Shown in pieces: positions 8,974 to 18,044 of a stretch of 35,600 nt of DNA (its first letter is position 1; each line of letters opens with the position of its first letter). Under the pieces are notes generated by a model. That model searched no databases. It saw only the letters and a program-made list of their open reading frames with translations, and had not been told where the DNA came from. A program made the translations under genes and the position numbers. This DNA is from Clostridiales bacterium (lineage in GTDB: Bacteria > Bacillota > Limnochordia > Darwinibacteriales > B1SED10-159): contig PUOC01000154.1 in the NCBI GenBank assembly GCA_003551965.1, positions 1-35,600 on the forward strand, read 5' to 3'.

Positions 8974-9816
8974 ATGCGCTCGGTAAGACGAATGGTGCGC
9001 GGCCGTGAAATACGAGAAGGCGCTGGGGTGAAGCTGAGACGGCTCTTCGCCGATGCATTGGCCGAGGAGTTTGATCCGTTTCTTCTGTTCGATGCCTTTG
9101 ACTCCACCGATCCCGAGGAGTATCTGCCGGGCTTTCCCTGGCATCCCCATCGGGGCATTGAAACGGTCACCTATCTGCTGTCCGGTGTGGTGGAGCACGG
9201 AGACAGCCTCGGCAACCGGGGGACGATCGCCTCTGGGTGCTGCCAGTGGATGACCGCGGGCCGGGGAATCGTGCATCAAGAGATGCCCCAGGCCCACGAA
9301 CACCTGCACGGCATTCAGCTGTGGGTGAACCTTCCCGCAGACAAGAAGATGACAGAACCGGTATACCGGGATCTGCAGCCGGAGGACATGCCGCTGGCAA
9401 ATACCGCCGCCGCATCCGTTCGGGTGTTGGCCGGGAGCTTTGCGGACACGCACGGGCCTGTGGAAGGCATAGCCGTGGCGCCCACCTTTCTTGATGTGAA
9501 CGTAGAGCCGCATGGCTCCTTTGTCTTTGACCCTGAAGACCGTATGACTGTCTTTGCCTATGTCTTTTCCGGGAATGGCTGCTTTGCAGCGGACCAGGAT
9601 CGGGGTGAAAAGGGCGATATCGTCCTTTGGGACCAGCAGCAGGGGGAGATTGCCATTGAAGCAGGCGCATCGGGCCTCCGGTTTCTGCTCTGCGCCGGAC
9701 GGCCGCTGCGTGAACCGATTGTGTGGGGCGGACCCATTGTCATGAATACGCGGAAACAGATTGAAGAAGCCTTTGCCCAACTGGACGAAGGTACGTTTCT
9801 CGAACAGCGCCCGTGA
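8974..9816 (+). CDS. pirin family protein
   Basis: DPFLLFDAFDSTDPEEYLPGFPWHPHRGIETVTYLLSGVVEHGDSLGNRGTIASGCCQWMTAGRGIVHQEMP is diagnostic of pirin. Confidence 0.96.
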   Translation: MRSVRRMVRGREIREGAGVKLRRLFADALAEEFDPFLLFDAFDSTDPEEYLPGFPWHPHRGIETVTYLLSGVVEHGDSLGNRGTIASGCCQWMTAGRGIVHQEMPQAHEHLHGIQLWVNLPADKKMTEPVYRDLQPEDMPLANTAAASVRVLAGSFADTHGPVEGIAVAPTFLDVNVEPHGSFVFDPEDRMTVFAYVFSGNGCFAADQDRGEKGDIVLWDQQQGEIAIEAGASGLRFLLCAGRPLREPIVWGGPIVMNTRKQIEEAFAQLDEGTFLEQRP

Positions 9817-9846
9817 GGGCGGCCGGTAGGGCAGCTGCTTGGGTGC

Positions 9847-11001
9847 ATGGATTTTTTGCCGAATGGAGTGCCGGACATGGCTGAAGTATATGACAACAGC
9901 ATATCGGTGGCCTTCGACATGGCAGGCTGCCCGCAGCGCTGCCGCCACTGCTATCTGGGCCATCCCGCCCATCAGCCGATGGACGCGCAAGAAGTGATGG
10001 CTGCCTTTGAACAGATCCAGAGTTGGGGGCGGAGCAGCGGCATTGACATTGGCTTTCTGCAGCCCCATTTCCGCGAACCCCATGAAGCGCCAGACTACCA
10101 GGAATTGTATTCGTGCTGCGACCGAGTAAACGGCCAGGTCGTCGAAGTGGAGCGGCAGTTCGAGCTGCTCAATCTGGAGCGGATATCCTCGGATCCGCAG
10201 TATCTGCCCTGGGTAAAGCAGCGCGGGATCCAACGCTGCCAGTTGAAGCTGTTTGGCATGGAGGCAGTCAACAACTTCTTCTATGGACGGGCAGATGCCC
10301 ATGATTTGATCTTGGCCGCAGTGGAAGGCCTCTTGGCCCACGAAATCGTGCCTCGCTGGCAGATATATCTTAACACCGAAGGTGCTGCTGCACTGGACGA
10401 AGTCTGGCAGCTGGCCCTCGACATGTGCCTGTTTGAGCGGGTGGAGGCGCTGGGTGAGGAGTTCAATATCCATTGCATGCCCTATGACGCCGATGGAAGC
10501 GGCTACTGCAATCGCCGCTTCCGCATGCGGGCCGGACAGGAATGCTTCATTCCTAAGCCTCTCGATGCCGCTACCCAAAGGCACTTTCAGCAGACCATGG
10601 GCACCGATTTCCGCTTGGATACGGAAGCGGAGTTATACAGGAAATTTCTGCACTGCCGCTCAGCGGGTGGGACGGCGCCGGCCAGCCACTGGCTGTGGTT
10701 TTTCGTGACCTCCGATTGGAATGTATACCCCAATCTGATGGGACCGGCACCGTGGTGGCGCTTGGGCAATCTCCAGGAAGAACCGTTCGGCCGTATCGTG
10801 GACCGCTATGTCCATGACGAGTGTCTGGGACTGCAGGTGTTGAACCAATGGAGCCCGGCGGAACTGGCCCGGAACTACGGTGATCCCCAAGGAAGACAGC
10901 TGTTTTTTCCTCCCGGCCAAGTTCTGGATTATTGGATCGGCCGAGCCTGCCGCGACCTGTACCAGCGGGGAGCGGGTCCGCAGCCGCCCCTGCCGCGATG
11001 A
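9847..11001 (+). CDS. radical SAM protein
   Basis: CPQRCRHCYLG (CX3CX2C) near the N-terminus; start may be ATG 9877. Confidence 0.8.
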   Translation: MDFLPNGVPDMAEVYDNSISVAFDMAGCPQRCRHCYLGHPAHQPMDAQEVMAAFEQIQSWGRSSGIDIGFLQPHFREPHEAPDYQELYSCCDRVNGQVVEVERQFELLNLERISSDPQYLPWVKQRGIQRCQLKLFGMEAVNNFFYGRADAHDLILAAVEGLLAHEIVPRWQIYLNTEGAAALDEVWQLALDMCLFERVEALGEEFNIHCMPYDADGSGYCNRRFRMRAGQECFIPKPLDAATQRHFQQTMGTDFRLDTEAELYRKFLHCRSAGGTAPASHWLWFFVTSDWNVYPNLMGPAPWWRLGNLQEEPFGRIVDRYVHDECLGLQVLNQWSPAELARNYGDPQGRQLFFPPGQVLDYWIGRACRDLYQRGAGPQPPLPR

Positions 11002-11038
11002 AGAAAGCTCTCAGGTTTAGTCTGCCTGAGAGCTTTCT
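11002..11038. terminator. perfect 14-bp hairpin at convergent junction
   Basis: agaaagctctcagg-tttagtctg-cctgagagctttct between radical SAM (+) and cyclophilin (-); no long T tract. Confidence 0.6.
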
Positions 11039-11050
11039 AGTGCGCCTGGC

Positions 11051-11665
11051 TTAGAGTGTGTCAGGTTCCGGATACGTCTCGCCGAAGGTGTCGGCGGTGA
11101 CGCGCTCCATGACCTGGTCTTCATCGGGCCGATCCATGCGGTCACGGGGCTTTTCCACAATTTCGTCGACGATGTCCATGCCGTCGATGACGCGGCCGAA
11201 TGCAGCATAGCCGCCGTCTAGGTGCGAGGCCTCACCGACGACGATGAAAAATTGCGAACCTGCAGAGTCCGGGTCCTGGGCCCGGGCCATGGAGACGGTG
11301 CCGCGCTCGTGTTCTAGGGGGTTATCATAGCCATTGTCCTGAAACTCTCCCGGGATCGTGTATCCCGGGCCGCCGGTACCGGTTCCTTCCGGACAGCCCC
11401 CCTGAACCATGAAGTTGGGAATGACCCGGTGAAAGATAGTGCCGTCGTAGAACTCTTTTTCCACTAGATGGAGGAAATTGTTGACAGTGTTAGGCGCGGC
11501 ATCGGGGTCTAGCTCCATGACGATCTCACCGCCGCCGGCCATTTCAATGGTCACCTGGGGCTTCGGAGCTTCTTCAGCCGCGGCCGGCAGAGATAGGCCT
11601 AGGATAAGCAGCGCAGTCAGCAGAAATATGGTGGCAGTGTAGAACATTGCATTCATCCTTTCCAA
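11051..11665 (-). CDS. secreted cyclophilin-type peptidylprolyl isomerase
   Basis: Signal peptide, then FYDGTIFHRVIPNFMVQGGCPEGTGTGGPGY...GSQFFIVVGEA. True start may be 11656 or 11647. Confidence 0.94.
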   Translation of the reverse strand: MERMNAMFYTATIFLLTALLILGLSLPAAAEEAPKPQVTIEMAGGGEIVMELDPDAAPNTVNNFLHLVEKEFYDGTIFHRVIPNFMVQGGCPEGTGTGGPGYTIPGEFQDNGYDNPLEHERGTVSMARAQDPDSAGSQFFIVVGEASHLDGGYAAFGRVIDGMDIVDEIVEKPRDRMDRPDEDQVMERVTADTFGETYPEPDTL

Positions 11666-11683
11666 GAGATGTTTTAAGGGACG

Positions 11684-12739
11684 TCAGTCACTGTCTGTCC
11701 GGAAGCGATATTCCGTGACATGCTGGTATTTTTCGTCCGCCCGCAGAATGGGCGACGGAAAATGGCTGTGCCGGAGGGCATTGGGAAAATATTGGGTTTC
11801 CAAGCAGAAGCCTGCCCTCGGCGGGTAAGAGGCGCCGTCCTTGCCTGTCTGCCCCTTGAGGGAATTGCCGGAGTAAAATTGGATCCCTGGTTTGGTGGTA
11901 TAGACGTCCATAATCCGTCCCGATTCCGGGTCGAAGACCGCTGCTGCTTTGTCGAACGCACGCCCGCTGTCGAGGATCCAATTATGGTCGAATCCGCCGC
12001 CCTTTTGAATCTGTTCATGGCTGCTGTTGATATTGGCACCGATGAACGTCGGCGTGGTGAAATCCAGCGGTGTGCCCTGCACGGGCCGTACCTCGCCCGT
12101 GGGAATGGACTCCTCGTCGATGGGAGTGTAGCGTTCAGCAAATAACTGCAGAGTGTGGCGGGTGATGTCCCCGAAATCGTGGCCCGAGAGGTTGAAGTAT
12201 GCATGGTTGGTCAAGTTGACCACCGTATCGCGATCGGATACAGCTTCATAGTCGATTTTGAGAATGCCGCTGTCATCAAAGCTGTAAAACACCGTTACCT
12301 CCAGACGGCCCGGATAGTTTTCTTCGCCGTCTTCACTGATGTACTGCAGTTTCAGCCGCTCCTGCCCGTCCTGGTGGTCGGTGTCCGCCGTCCAGATTTT
12401 GCTGCCGAATCCTTTCCAGCCCCCATGAAGGTGGTTTTTGCCGTCATTCTGGGCCAGTTTGTATACCGTGCCGTTTAGTTCAAACTCGGCATTTTCGATG
12501 CGGTTGGCATGCCGCCCCACGAGAACACCCAAATGGCCGCTGCCGTTGACATAGCCTTCCAGGTCGTCATATCCCAATGTAACGTCCCCCAACTGGCCGC
12601 TGCGGTCCGGTACTAGTATTCGGCGAATGGCGCCGCCATAGGTCAGAATTTCCGCGAGGGCGCCCTGGGTGTTTGTCAATGTGTATGCATAGATTTCGCG
12701 GCCGTCGATATGGCCAAAACGTGCTTCCTGAATGGACAT
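11684..12739 (-). CDS. galM: aldose 1-epimerase (galactose mutarotase)
   Basis: GRHANRIENAEFELNGTVYKLAQNDGKNHLHGG, TNHAYFNLSG; AAGGAG RBS. Confidence 0.95.
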   Translation of the reverse strand: MSIQEARFGHIDGREIYAYTLTNTQGALAEILTYGGAIRRILVPDRSGQLGDVTLGYDDLEGYVNGSGHLGVLVGRHANRIENAEFELNGTVYKLAQNDGKNHLHGGWKGFGSKIWTADTDHQDGQERLKLQYISEDGEENYPGRLEVTVFYSFDDSGILKIDYEAVSDRDTVVNLTNHAYFNLSGHDFGDITRHTLQLFAERYTPIDEESIPTGEVRPVQGTPLDFTTPTFIGANINSSHEQIQKGGGFDHNWILDSGRAFDKAAAVFDPESGRIMDVYTTKPGIQFYSGNSLKGQTGKDGASYPPRAGFCLETQYFPNALRHSHFPSPILRADEKYQHVTEYRFRTDSD

Positions 12740-12937
12740 CGCATCATCTCCTTTCTTTATTGGTCTTGTCGTTCCTTCTTGGTATTTTCGCCCAAATCCT
12801 GCTTGGAATTACAGCGAGGGCAAAAGAAGGCAGCGAATGCTTTTCTTGGCCTTCTGCCGGTGGCGGAACAGAGAGCAGATATTCCAGGAAGCACATCATG
12901 GGGCGAGACGACCGCTCTATCTGCAGGAAAACGGTCG

Positions 12938-13438
12938 CTACAGGCAGCCACGCGGTCCTTCGTGCTTTCCCTTGGCCCAGGCCATTCTTTTTTTGTGAGA
13001 GCGCACCTGTGCAGAAATGGACGCCTCGACCTTCTCGGGGCTATTTTGCCAGAGGATTGGCATCTTGTCCTTCAAATAGGCGATAAGCGTCTCCTTCTCC
13101 GACACGGTGGGAAGAACCGGAGGCATCGGCAGGGTGATGGGACCAGACGGATCGCTATCGCCGAGGACATCACGAACCGCGAATTCCATCCAGTTAGAGG
13201 CTCTGTAGTTCTCCATCTGTTCGTCAGCCGCGGCTTCTCCGGCGCTGTCGATTTCCAGTCTGCTGAAATCCACGCGAATCAACTTCCACGGCTTACGGTC
13301 CCTTGTCTCATAGTACAGCGTCACCTCTAAAACGTGTCGCCCGGCCAGGGCGGGAACCGGCTGCCGCATGCCCTTGGCGGGCTGCCTAACTCGATATGCT
13401 TTCTGTTGGGAAATATACAACCACCGTGATCCACCCAT
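12938..13438 (-). CDS. hypothetical protein, probably the 3' part of a frameshifted gene
   Basis: Coherent codon usage (RHVLEVTLYYETRDRKPWKLIRVDFSRLEIDS...); coding-like sequence continues upstream in the other frame (see findings). Confidence 0.6.
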   Translation of the reverse strand: MGGSRWLYISQQKAYRVRQPAKGMRQPVPALAGRHVLEVTLYYETRDRKPWKLIRVDFSRLEIDSAGEAAADEQMENYRASNWMEFAVRDVLGDSDPSGPITLPMPPVLPTVSEKETLIAYLKDKMPILWQNSPEKVEASISAQVRSHKKRMAWAKGKHEGPRGCL

Positions 13439-13637
13439 GGCGGCACGGCCCCCTTTCGCTGCAGCGTGATGAGAACATCCGCATCAGTGGTGCCCATGCC
13501 CTGACAGCTGCTCTCCAGTGCCTGCGGGTTTTGCCGTCTCCCGGGATCTTCCGCCGGTTGAAGGTGGTCCCAGCGGCCGAAAAAGGAATCTCTGCTGTTT
13601 GCAGGGAATAGATCTAGGATAGAAGGGATGAAGTACC

Positions 13638-14786
13638 ATGGGATCTGTCCTCACTAAAGACGTAGTATTCGTTCTACTGGCCACATTTTCCTTTTTTGCC
13701 AGCTTCAACCTCTTGATACCTACATTTCCTGTTTATATTTCCTTCTTAGGCGGGTCGGAATTGGTCGTGGGGTTGTTGGGTGGTTTGATGACATTCGGTG
13801 CCGTCCTGACCCGGCCTTCGCTGGCGAGACTGTCCGACCGCATTGGACGCAAGAATTTGCTGCTCCTCTCCGGTTTCTTTTCCGTAACGGGGCCGCTTTT
13901 GTATCTCGTCAGTGAAGCGTTTTGGTTCCTGACCTTGGCAAGGCTGTACCATTCCATGTGTTTGGGCGGGTTTATCACGGCCGGCCAGACTTTGCTGGCT
14001 GATTTGGCACCGTCGAACCGCCGCGGTACCATCATGGGTATGTTTGGCCTCATGGGCGGGTTGTCATTGGCCATGTTTCCTGCCATAGGATTTGCCATCA
14101 TCGAACACTTGGGCTTTACATGGCTGTTTATGATCGGATCGGTTATGGGATTGGCTATCATCGTCGTCGGCCTGTTCGTTAAGGAGCCGGAAGCATCCCC
14201 AGTCCGCACCGGTGATCGGCCGACGGAGAAGTTGCCCCTGCGGGGCCCTATTCTGCTGTCCTGTGCCGCGGCAGCGTCGGTCACCGCCATCATGGGCGGC
14301 GTCAACGCATTTCTGCCTTTGTACGGCATGACATTGGAGATCAGCAATGTGGGCTTGTATTTCACCACCTTTGCGGTTTTCCATATGGTCGGCGGCGTGA
14401 CGGCCGGTGATCTTTCCGATAAATTCGGACGCCTGCGGGTGGCCATGCCCGCATTTTTGCTGGCGGCGTCGGGCATGGTCGTCCTGCCCTTTGCCGGCGG
14501 CTACGGCCTGTTTCTGCTGTCGGCCGCCTTGGTGGGGGCCGGTGTCGCCAGTGTCGGTGCAGTGATGCTCTCCCATGTGATGGACCGGGTGACCTCCAAA
14601 CAGCGATCGCAGGTAGTTTCCTATTACAACAATGCCTTTGATATCGGCCTCTCCGCCGGCGCCATGGCCCTGGGAAGGGTGGCCGGATTGTCTTTCACTG
14701 CGCTGTGGCTGATTCTTGGCGGATCGGCCCTGACTGGATTTGCCATGACCTATATGCAGAAGAGGAGCATGGGAAAACCTCGTTAA
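13638..14786 (+). CDS. MFS transporter
   Basis: RLSDRIGRKNLLLLSGF loop motif and about 12 hydrophobic helices. Confidence 0.94.
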   Translation: MGSVLTKDVVFVLLATFSFFASFNLLIPTFPVYISFLGGSELVVGLLGGLMTFGAVLTRPSLARLSDRIGRKNLLLLSGFFSVTGPLLYLVSEAFWFLTLARLYHSMCLGGFITAGQTLLADLAPSNRRGTIMGMFGLMGGLSLAMFPAIGFAIIEHLGFTWLFMIGSVMGLAIIVVGLFVKEPEASPVRTGDRPTEKLPLRGPILLSCAAAASVTAIMGGVNAFLPLYGMTLEISNVGLYFTTFAVFHMVGGVTAGDLSDKFGRLRVAMPAFLLAASGMVVLPFAGGYGLFLLSAALVGAGVASVGAVMLSHVMDRVTSKQRSQVVSYYNNAFDIGLSAGAMALGRVAGLSFTALWLILGGSALTGFAMTYMQKRSMGKPR

Positions 14787-14790
14787 GGGG

Positions 14791-15636
14791 ATGATACCTG
14801 TGGCACCTAAGTACCGCAGACCTTCGCCTCGGGATGACCATCTTTCCCCGGTTGAACTTCCCGATGCCGAAGATATGGAGACCTTCAATCGTTCAGACGC
14901 CGATGAGTATGAACAGGTAGGCGGCGGGCAGGAGCCCGGGGGCCGGCATTGGGGCTGGCGGCTGGTGGCCCTGGTGGTGGTGGGGATCTTCCTGGGCTAT
15001 CTGCTCAATCACTGGATGTCTTTCTGGACATGGCCGTCCCTGGAGTTTGTCTATGAATCGCCCCGTGTCAAAGAAGAGCGTATGCTGCAAGAAGTGGACG
15101 AAGCGATCGTGGAAATCCAGGCATACAGCCGATCCCATGCCACCGGAACACGGCGGGGAACGGGATTCAACGTTATGTCCGAGGGCCTGATTGTGACCAA
15201 TCGGCATGTGGTCGATGGCGCCTGGAGATCCGACGTGTCCTTCGACGACGGAACGCGCTATGTGGTTGAGGAATGGACGCTTCATCCCACGGCGGATTTG
15301 GCCGTGGCGCAGCTCGATGCCGCTGACCTGCCGATACTGCCGGTGCAGTTAGCCGACGTTCCCCGGCCCGGCGATGCCTTGACTGTGGTAGGCAACCCGC
15401 TGGGTTTTCCCAGGGTTGCCGTGGAGGCGAAGATGTTAAGAACGGCTGTCTTAGATCAGGGCAATGAACCGGTTATGGTGATTGAAGGGCATATTCATCC
15501 GGGCAGCAGCGGCAGTCCGGTGTTGAACAAGGATGGCCAGGTTGTGGCAGTGGTCTTTGCCACCTTGGGTTCTTCCGGCAGCGGTCGCATCCGGGGTGTG
15601 GCCGTGCCCATTGAGCAGGTGACAGACATTTGGTAG
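14791..15636 (+). CDS. membrane-anchored trypsin-like serine protease (S1C/DegP-type, no PDZ)
   Basis: One TM helix, then TNRHVV (His), DLAVAQL (Asp), GSSGSPV (Ser). Confidence 0.9.
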   Translation: MIPVAPKYRRPSPRDDHLSPVELPDAEDMETFNRSDADEYEQVGGGQEPGGRHWGWRLVALVVVGIFLGYLLNHWMSFWTWPSLEFVYESPRVKEERMLQEVDEAIVEIQAYSRSHATGTRRGTGFNVMSEGLIVTNRHVVDGAWRSDVSFDDGTRYVVEEWTLHPTADLAVAQLDAADLPILPVQLADVPRPGDALTVVGNPLGFPRVAVEAKMLRTAVLDQGNEPVMVIEGHIHPGSSGSPVLNKDGQVVAVVFATLGSSGSGRIRGVAVPIEQVTDIW

Positions 15637-15647
15637 GAGGGATTGCA

Positions 15648-16220
15648 TTGGGCGAAACCCTGATTGTCGTTGATTACACGGTGGATTTTGTGGCTGATGA
15701 CGGCGCGCTGACCTGCGGCCGGCCCGGGCAGGCCATTGAAGGCCGTATTTCTGCACTGGCCTCGGCGTGGCTGGAGGCGGGCTGCTTCACGGTCATGGCT
15801 CTGGACCGTCATGACCCTGAGGACAGCTTTCATCCGGAGAACCAGCTGTTTCCGCCGCATAACGTGGCCGGAACACCCGGAAGATCTCTGTATGGCCGTC
15901 TGGAAGATGCGGTCCGGCAGCACCGGGACAAGGCCCACTTATATGAAATGGATAAGACCCGTTACAGTGCCTTTGCCGGCACGGACTTGGATATGCGCCT
16001 GCGGGAACGCCGGATCGACACCATTCACCTGGCCGGCGTCTGTACGGATATCTGCGTCCTCCATACGGCCGTGGAAGCATATAACCTGGGATATTCCCTG
16101 GTGGTCCACGCCGATGCCGTGCAGAGCTTTGATCCCCAGGGCCATCAATGGGCCCTGGGCCATTTTCAGAATGTATTGGGTGCAGAGATACGCGAGCAGA
16201 ATGAGAAGGTCGAAGTCTAG
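15648..16220 (+). CDS. cysteine hydrolase, nicotinamidase/isochorismatase family
   Basis: IVVDYTVDF (Asp), DKTRYSAF (Lys), GVCTDICVLHTA (Cys); TTG 15648 follows TAGGAGG. Confidence 0.88.
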   Translation: MGETLIVVDYTVDFVADDGALTCGRPGQAIEGRISALASAWLEAGCFTVMALDRHDPEDSFHPENQLFPPHNVAGTPGRSLYGRLEDAVRQHRDKAHLYEMDKTRYSAFAGTDLDMRLRERRIDTIHLAGVCTDICVLHTAVEAYNLGYSLVVHADAVQSFDPQGHQWALGHFQNVLGAEIREQNEKVEV

Positions 16221-16255
16221 TCTAAAGGCCCTGCCTGGTGGAAGGAGAATCATCG

Positions 16256-16510
16256 TTGAAAAAACGCCTGCAGCTGCCCGCGGCCGTTCGCCGACAGCTG
16301 GTCAGCGACATGCAGAGTTACTTTTTGGAGGAGCGGGATGAAGAAATCGGTGATCTGGCAGCATCGCTGCTCTTGGACTTCATGATTGCACGACTGGGGC
16401 CTGTTATCTACAACAGGGGCATAGCAGACTGTGCTGCCTGGCTTCAGGACAGTGTCGATGATCTTTACAGCCTGCAGCTGCCTGCCGATCTGGAAGATTC
16501 GAAGTTTTAG
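16256..16510 (+). CDS. DUF2164 family protein
   Basis: VSDMQSYFLEERDEEIGDLAASLLLDFMIARLGPVIYNRGIADC; TTG 16256 after GGAAGGAG (ORF listed from 16238). Confidence 0.8.
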   Translation: MKKRLQLPAAVRRQLVSDMQSYFLEERDEEIGDLAASLLLDFMIARLGPVIYNRGIADCAAWLQDSVDDLYSLQLPADLEDSKF

Positions 16511-16646
16511 CGCCGGGCGCCGGAGTTCGTGATACCGCCGGAACTCGCTGCGATCGCCGGCGCAGGTCCGGCCGGCGCGGTCCTTGGCTCCAATGGCAGA
16601 CGAGCCAGCCCATTCTCGGAGCTGGCCGTATTGGGAGGAGATATAT

Positions 16647-17414
16647 TTGCAGCAGGTGCCGATTCTCGAATGCGATCCGTCCCGTCGGGCGATCATTGAA
16701 CCTGAGCAGCGTCCGCCGTCCGATGCCGTGCCGCGCGCTTGTGTGATGTGCTTCTTTCGCGACGTACTGGATCAGCTGCAGCGGGAAGGCAGCGCCGAGG
16801 TGGCAGCGGAACTGCGCAGCGAAATGGGAATCAATCCCGTCTATCGTGTGGAAGTGGACGGCCAAGCGGTGGCAGCGGTCCATCCCGGTATTGGAGCCCC
16901 ACTGGCGGCGGGGCATATGGAAGAGATGATTGCCCTCGGCGCCCGGGCATTCACGGCCTGCGGAGGGGCCGGAGTGCTGGACCCCCGCATGGAAGTGGGA
17001 CATGTCTTCGTTGTCCGGCGGGCCCTGCGGGATGAGGGGACTTCGTACCATTATCTGCCGCCTTCCCGGGAAGTGGAGCTGGATCCGATGGCCGCGGAAA
17101 CACTGGAGAAGGTATTGCAAAAGGCCGGTGTGCCCTACTCCGCCGGCAAGGTGTGGACGACCGATGCCTATTATCGGGAAACGTACGGCAGGGTGCAGAA
17201 ACGGCGGGCTGAGGGCTGTATGATGGTGGAGATGGAATGCGCTGCCTTTGCCGCCGTGGCCCGGTTCCGCGGCGTGCCCTTCGGCCAGCTTCTGTATGGC
17301 GGCGATGATGTCAGTGCCGAGACCTGGGATTCCCGGCAGTGGACGGAGCGTTCCGACGTCCGCGAAAAGCTCTTTTGGCTGGCTGCCCAGGGCGCCTTAG
17401 CCTTGGAAAGATAA
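16647..17414 (+). CDS. nucleoside phosphorylase (PNP/UDP family)
   Basis: HPGIGAPLAAGHMEEMIALGARAFTACGGAGVLDP and GCMMVEMECAAFAAVA; TTG 16647 after GGGAGGAG. Confidence 0.92.
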   Translation: MQQVPILECDPSRRAIIEPEQRPPSDAVPRACVMCFFRDVLDQLQREGSAEVAAELRSEMGINPVYRVEVDGQAVAAVHPGIGAPLAAGHMEEMIALGARAFTACGGAGVLDPRMEVGHVFVVRRALRDEGTSYHYLPPSREVELDPMAAETLEKVLQKAGVPYSAGKVWTTDAYYRETYGRVQKRRAEGCMMVEMECAAFAAVARFRGVPFGQLLYGGDDVSAETWDSRQWTERSDVREKLFWLAAQGALALER

Positions 17415-17442
17415 GAGCCGGATGCATGGCATCCGGCTCTTA
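17412..17442. terminator. perfect 14-bp hairpin, bidirectional terminator candidate
   Basis: taagagccggatgc-atg-gcatccggctctta at the convergent junction, overlapping the phosphorylase stop codon. Confidence 0.7.
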
Positions 17443-17447
17443 CTTGA

Positions 17448-18044
17448 TCAAATCGGGAGCAGAATCGGAACTAAGATAGGAACCAACGCCGATAGAACAA
17501 TGCCGGATACAAAGGCGATCATTGTCATTTCTTTGGTGGTGCTCTTGGCTACCAAAGGCAGCGTGACGTCCATGGTCGTGGCGCCTCCAGGTGCCACGGA
17601 AGCCAGGTGTCCGATGCGGGCCGCTACCACGGGGATAATGATGATCGCCAGAACTTCCCGGAACACATTGGTCAAGAACGCCACCGCCCCCAGGGAAACA
17701 TCATAGCTCTGGGATATGATCACCGCCGACAGCGAATACCAGCCGAATCCGGCACCGACGGCAGCCCCTTCCCGCAGGGTCAGGCCCATCAGGACCGCGG
17801 CGGCCGCCGCGCCGGCAATAGAACCAACAGCCACGACCATTGGCACGCACAAACAGTGCAGGCCCAGCCCCTTGATGCGGGCAAGGAGGCCGCTGGTGCG
17901 TCCCAAGTCCAGGCCGATGCCCAAGAGCAGTATCCACAGCGCGATGGTGACCAGTGTGCCCAGGAGCTCCAAATGGACCGGCTGCAGGAAGAAATAGCCC
18001 AAGAGAATACCGCCGCCGATGGACGCTAATGCGATTTTCGTCAT
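17448..18044 (-). CDS. LysO family transporter, C-terminal part (split LysO)
   Basis: MTKIALASIGGGILLGYF...GAAVGAGFGWYSLSAVIISQSYDVSLGAVAFLTNVFREVLAIIIIP matches the LysO/DUF340 core; start overlaps the upstream ORF (ATGA). Confidence 0.88.
   Translation of the reverse strand: MTKIALASIGGGILLGYFFLQPVHLELLGTLVTIALWILLLGIGLDLGRTSGLLARIKGLGLHCLCVPMVVAVGSIAGAAAAAVLMGLTLREGAAVGAGFGWYSLSAVIISQSYDVSLGAVAFLTNVFREVLAIIIIPVVAARIGHLASVAPGGATTMDVTLPLVAKSTTKEMTMIAFVSGIVLSALVPILVPILLPI

Noticed and set aside
8911-10584. 557-aa minus-strand ORF
   Set aside because: Antisense to well-supported pirin and radical SAM genes; composition (Pro/His/Gln/Arg-rich, no domain motifs) typical of shadow ORFs in GC-rich DNA.
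12710-13330. 206-aa plus-strand ORF and the overlapping 137-aa ORF at 12673
   Set aside because: Opposite to the galM start and to the better-supported minus-strand hypothetical; no motif or RBS.
13733-14476. 247-aa minus-strand ORF, and the 274-aa one at 14064-14888
   Set aside because: Both antisense to the clear MFS transporter at 13638-14786.
16511-16646. GC-rich leader with small hairpins (e.g. GCCAGC...GCTGGC) as a riboswitch
   Set aside because: Stems are only about 6 bp and match no riboswitch consensus I can recognise.
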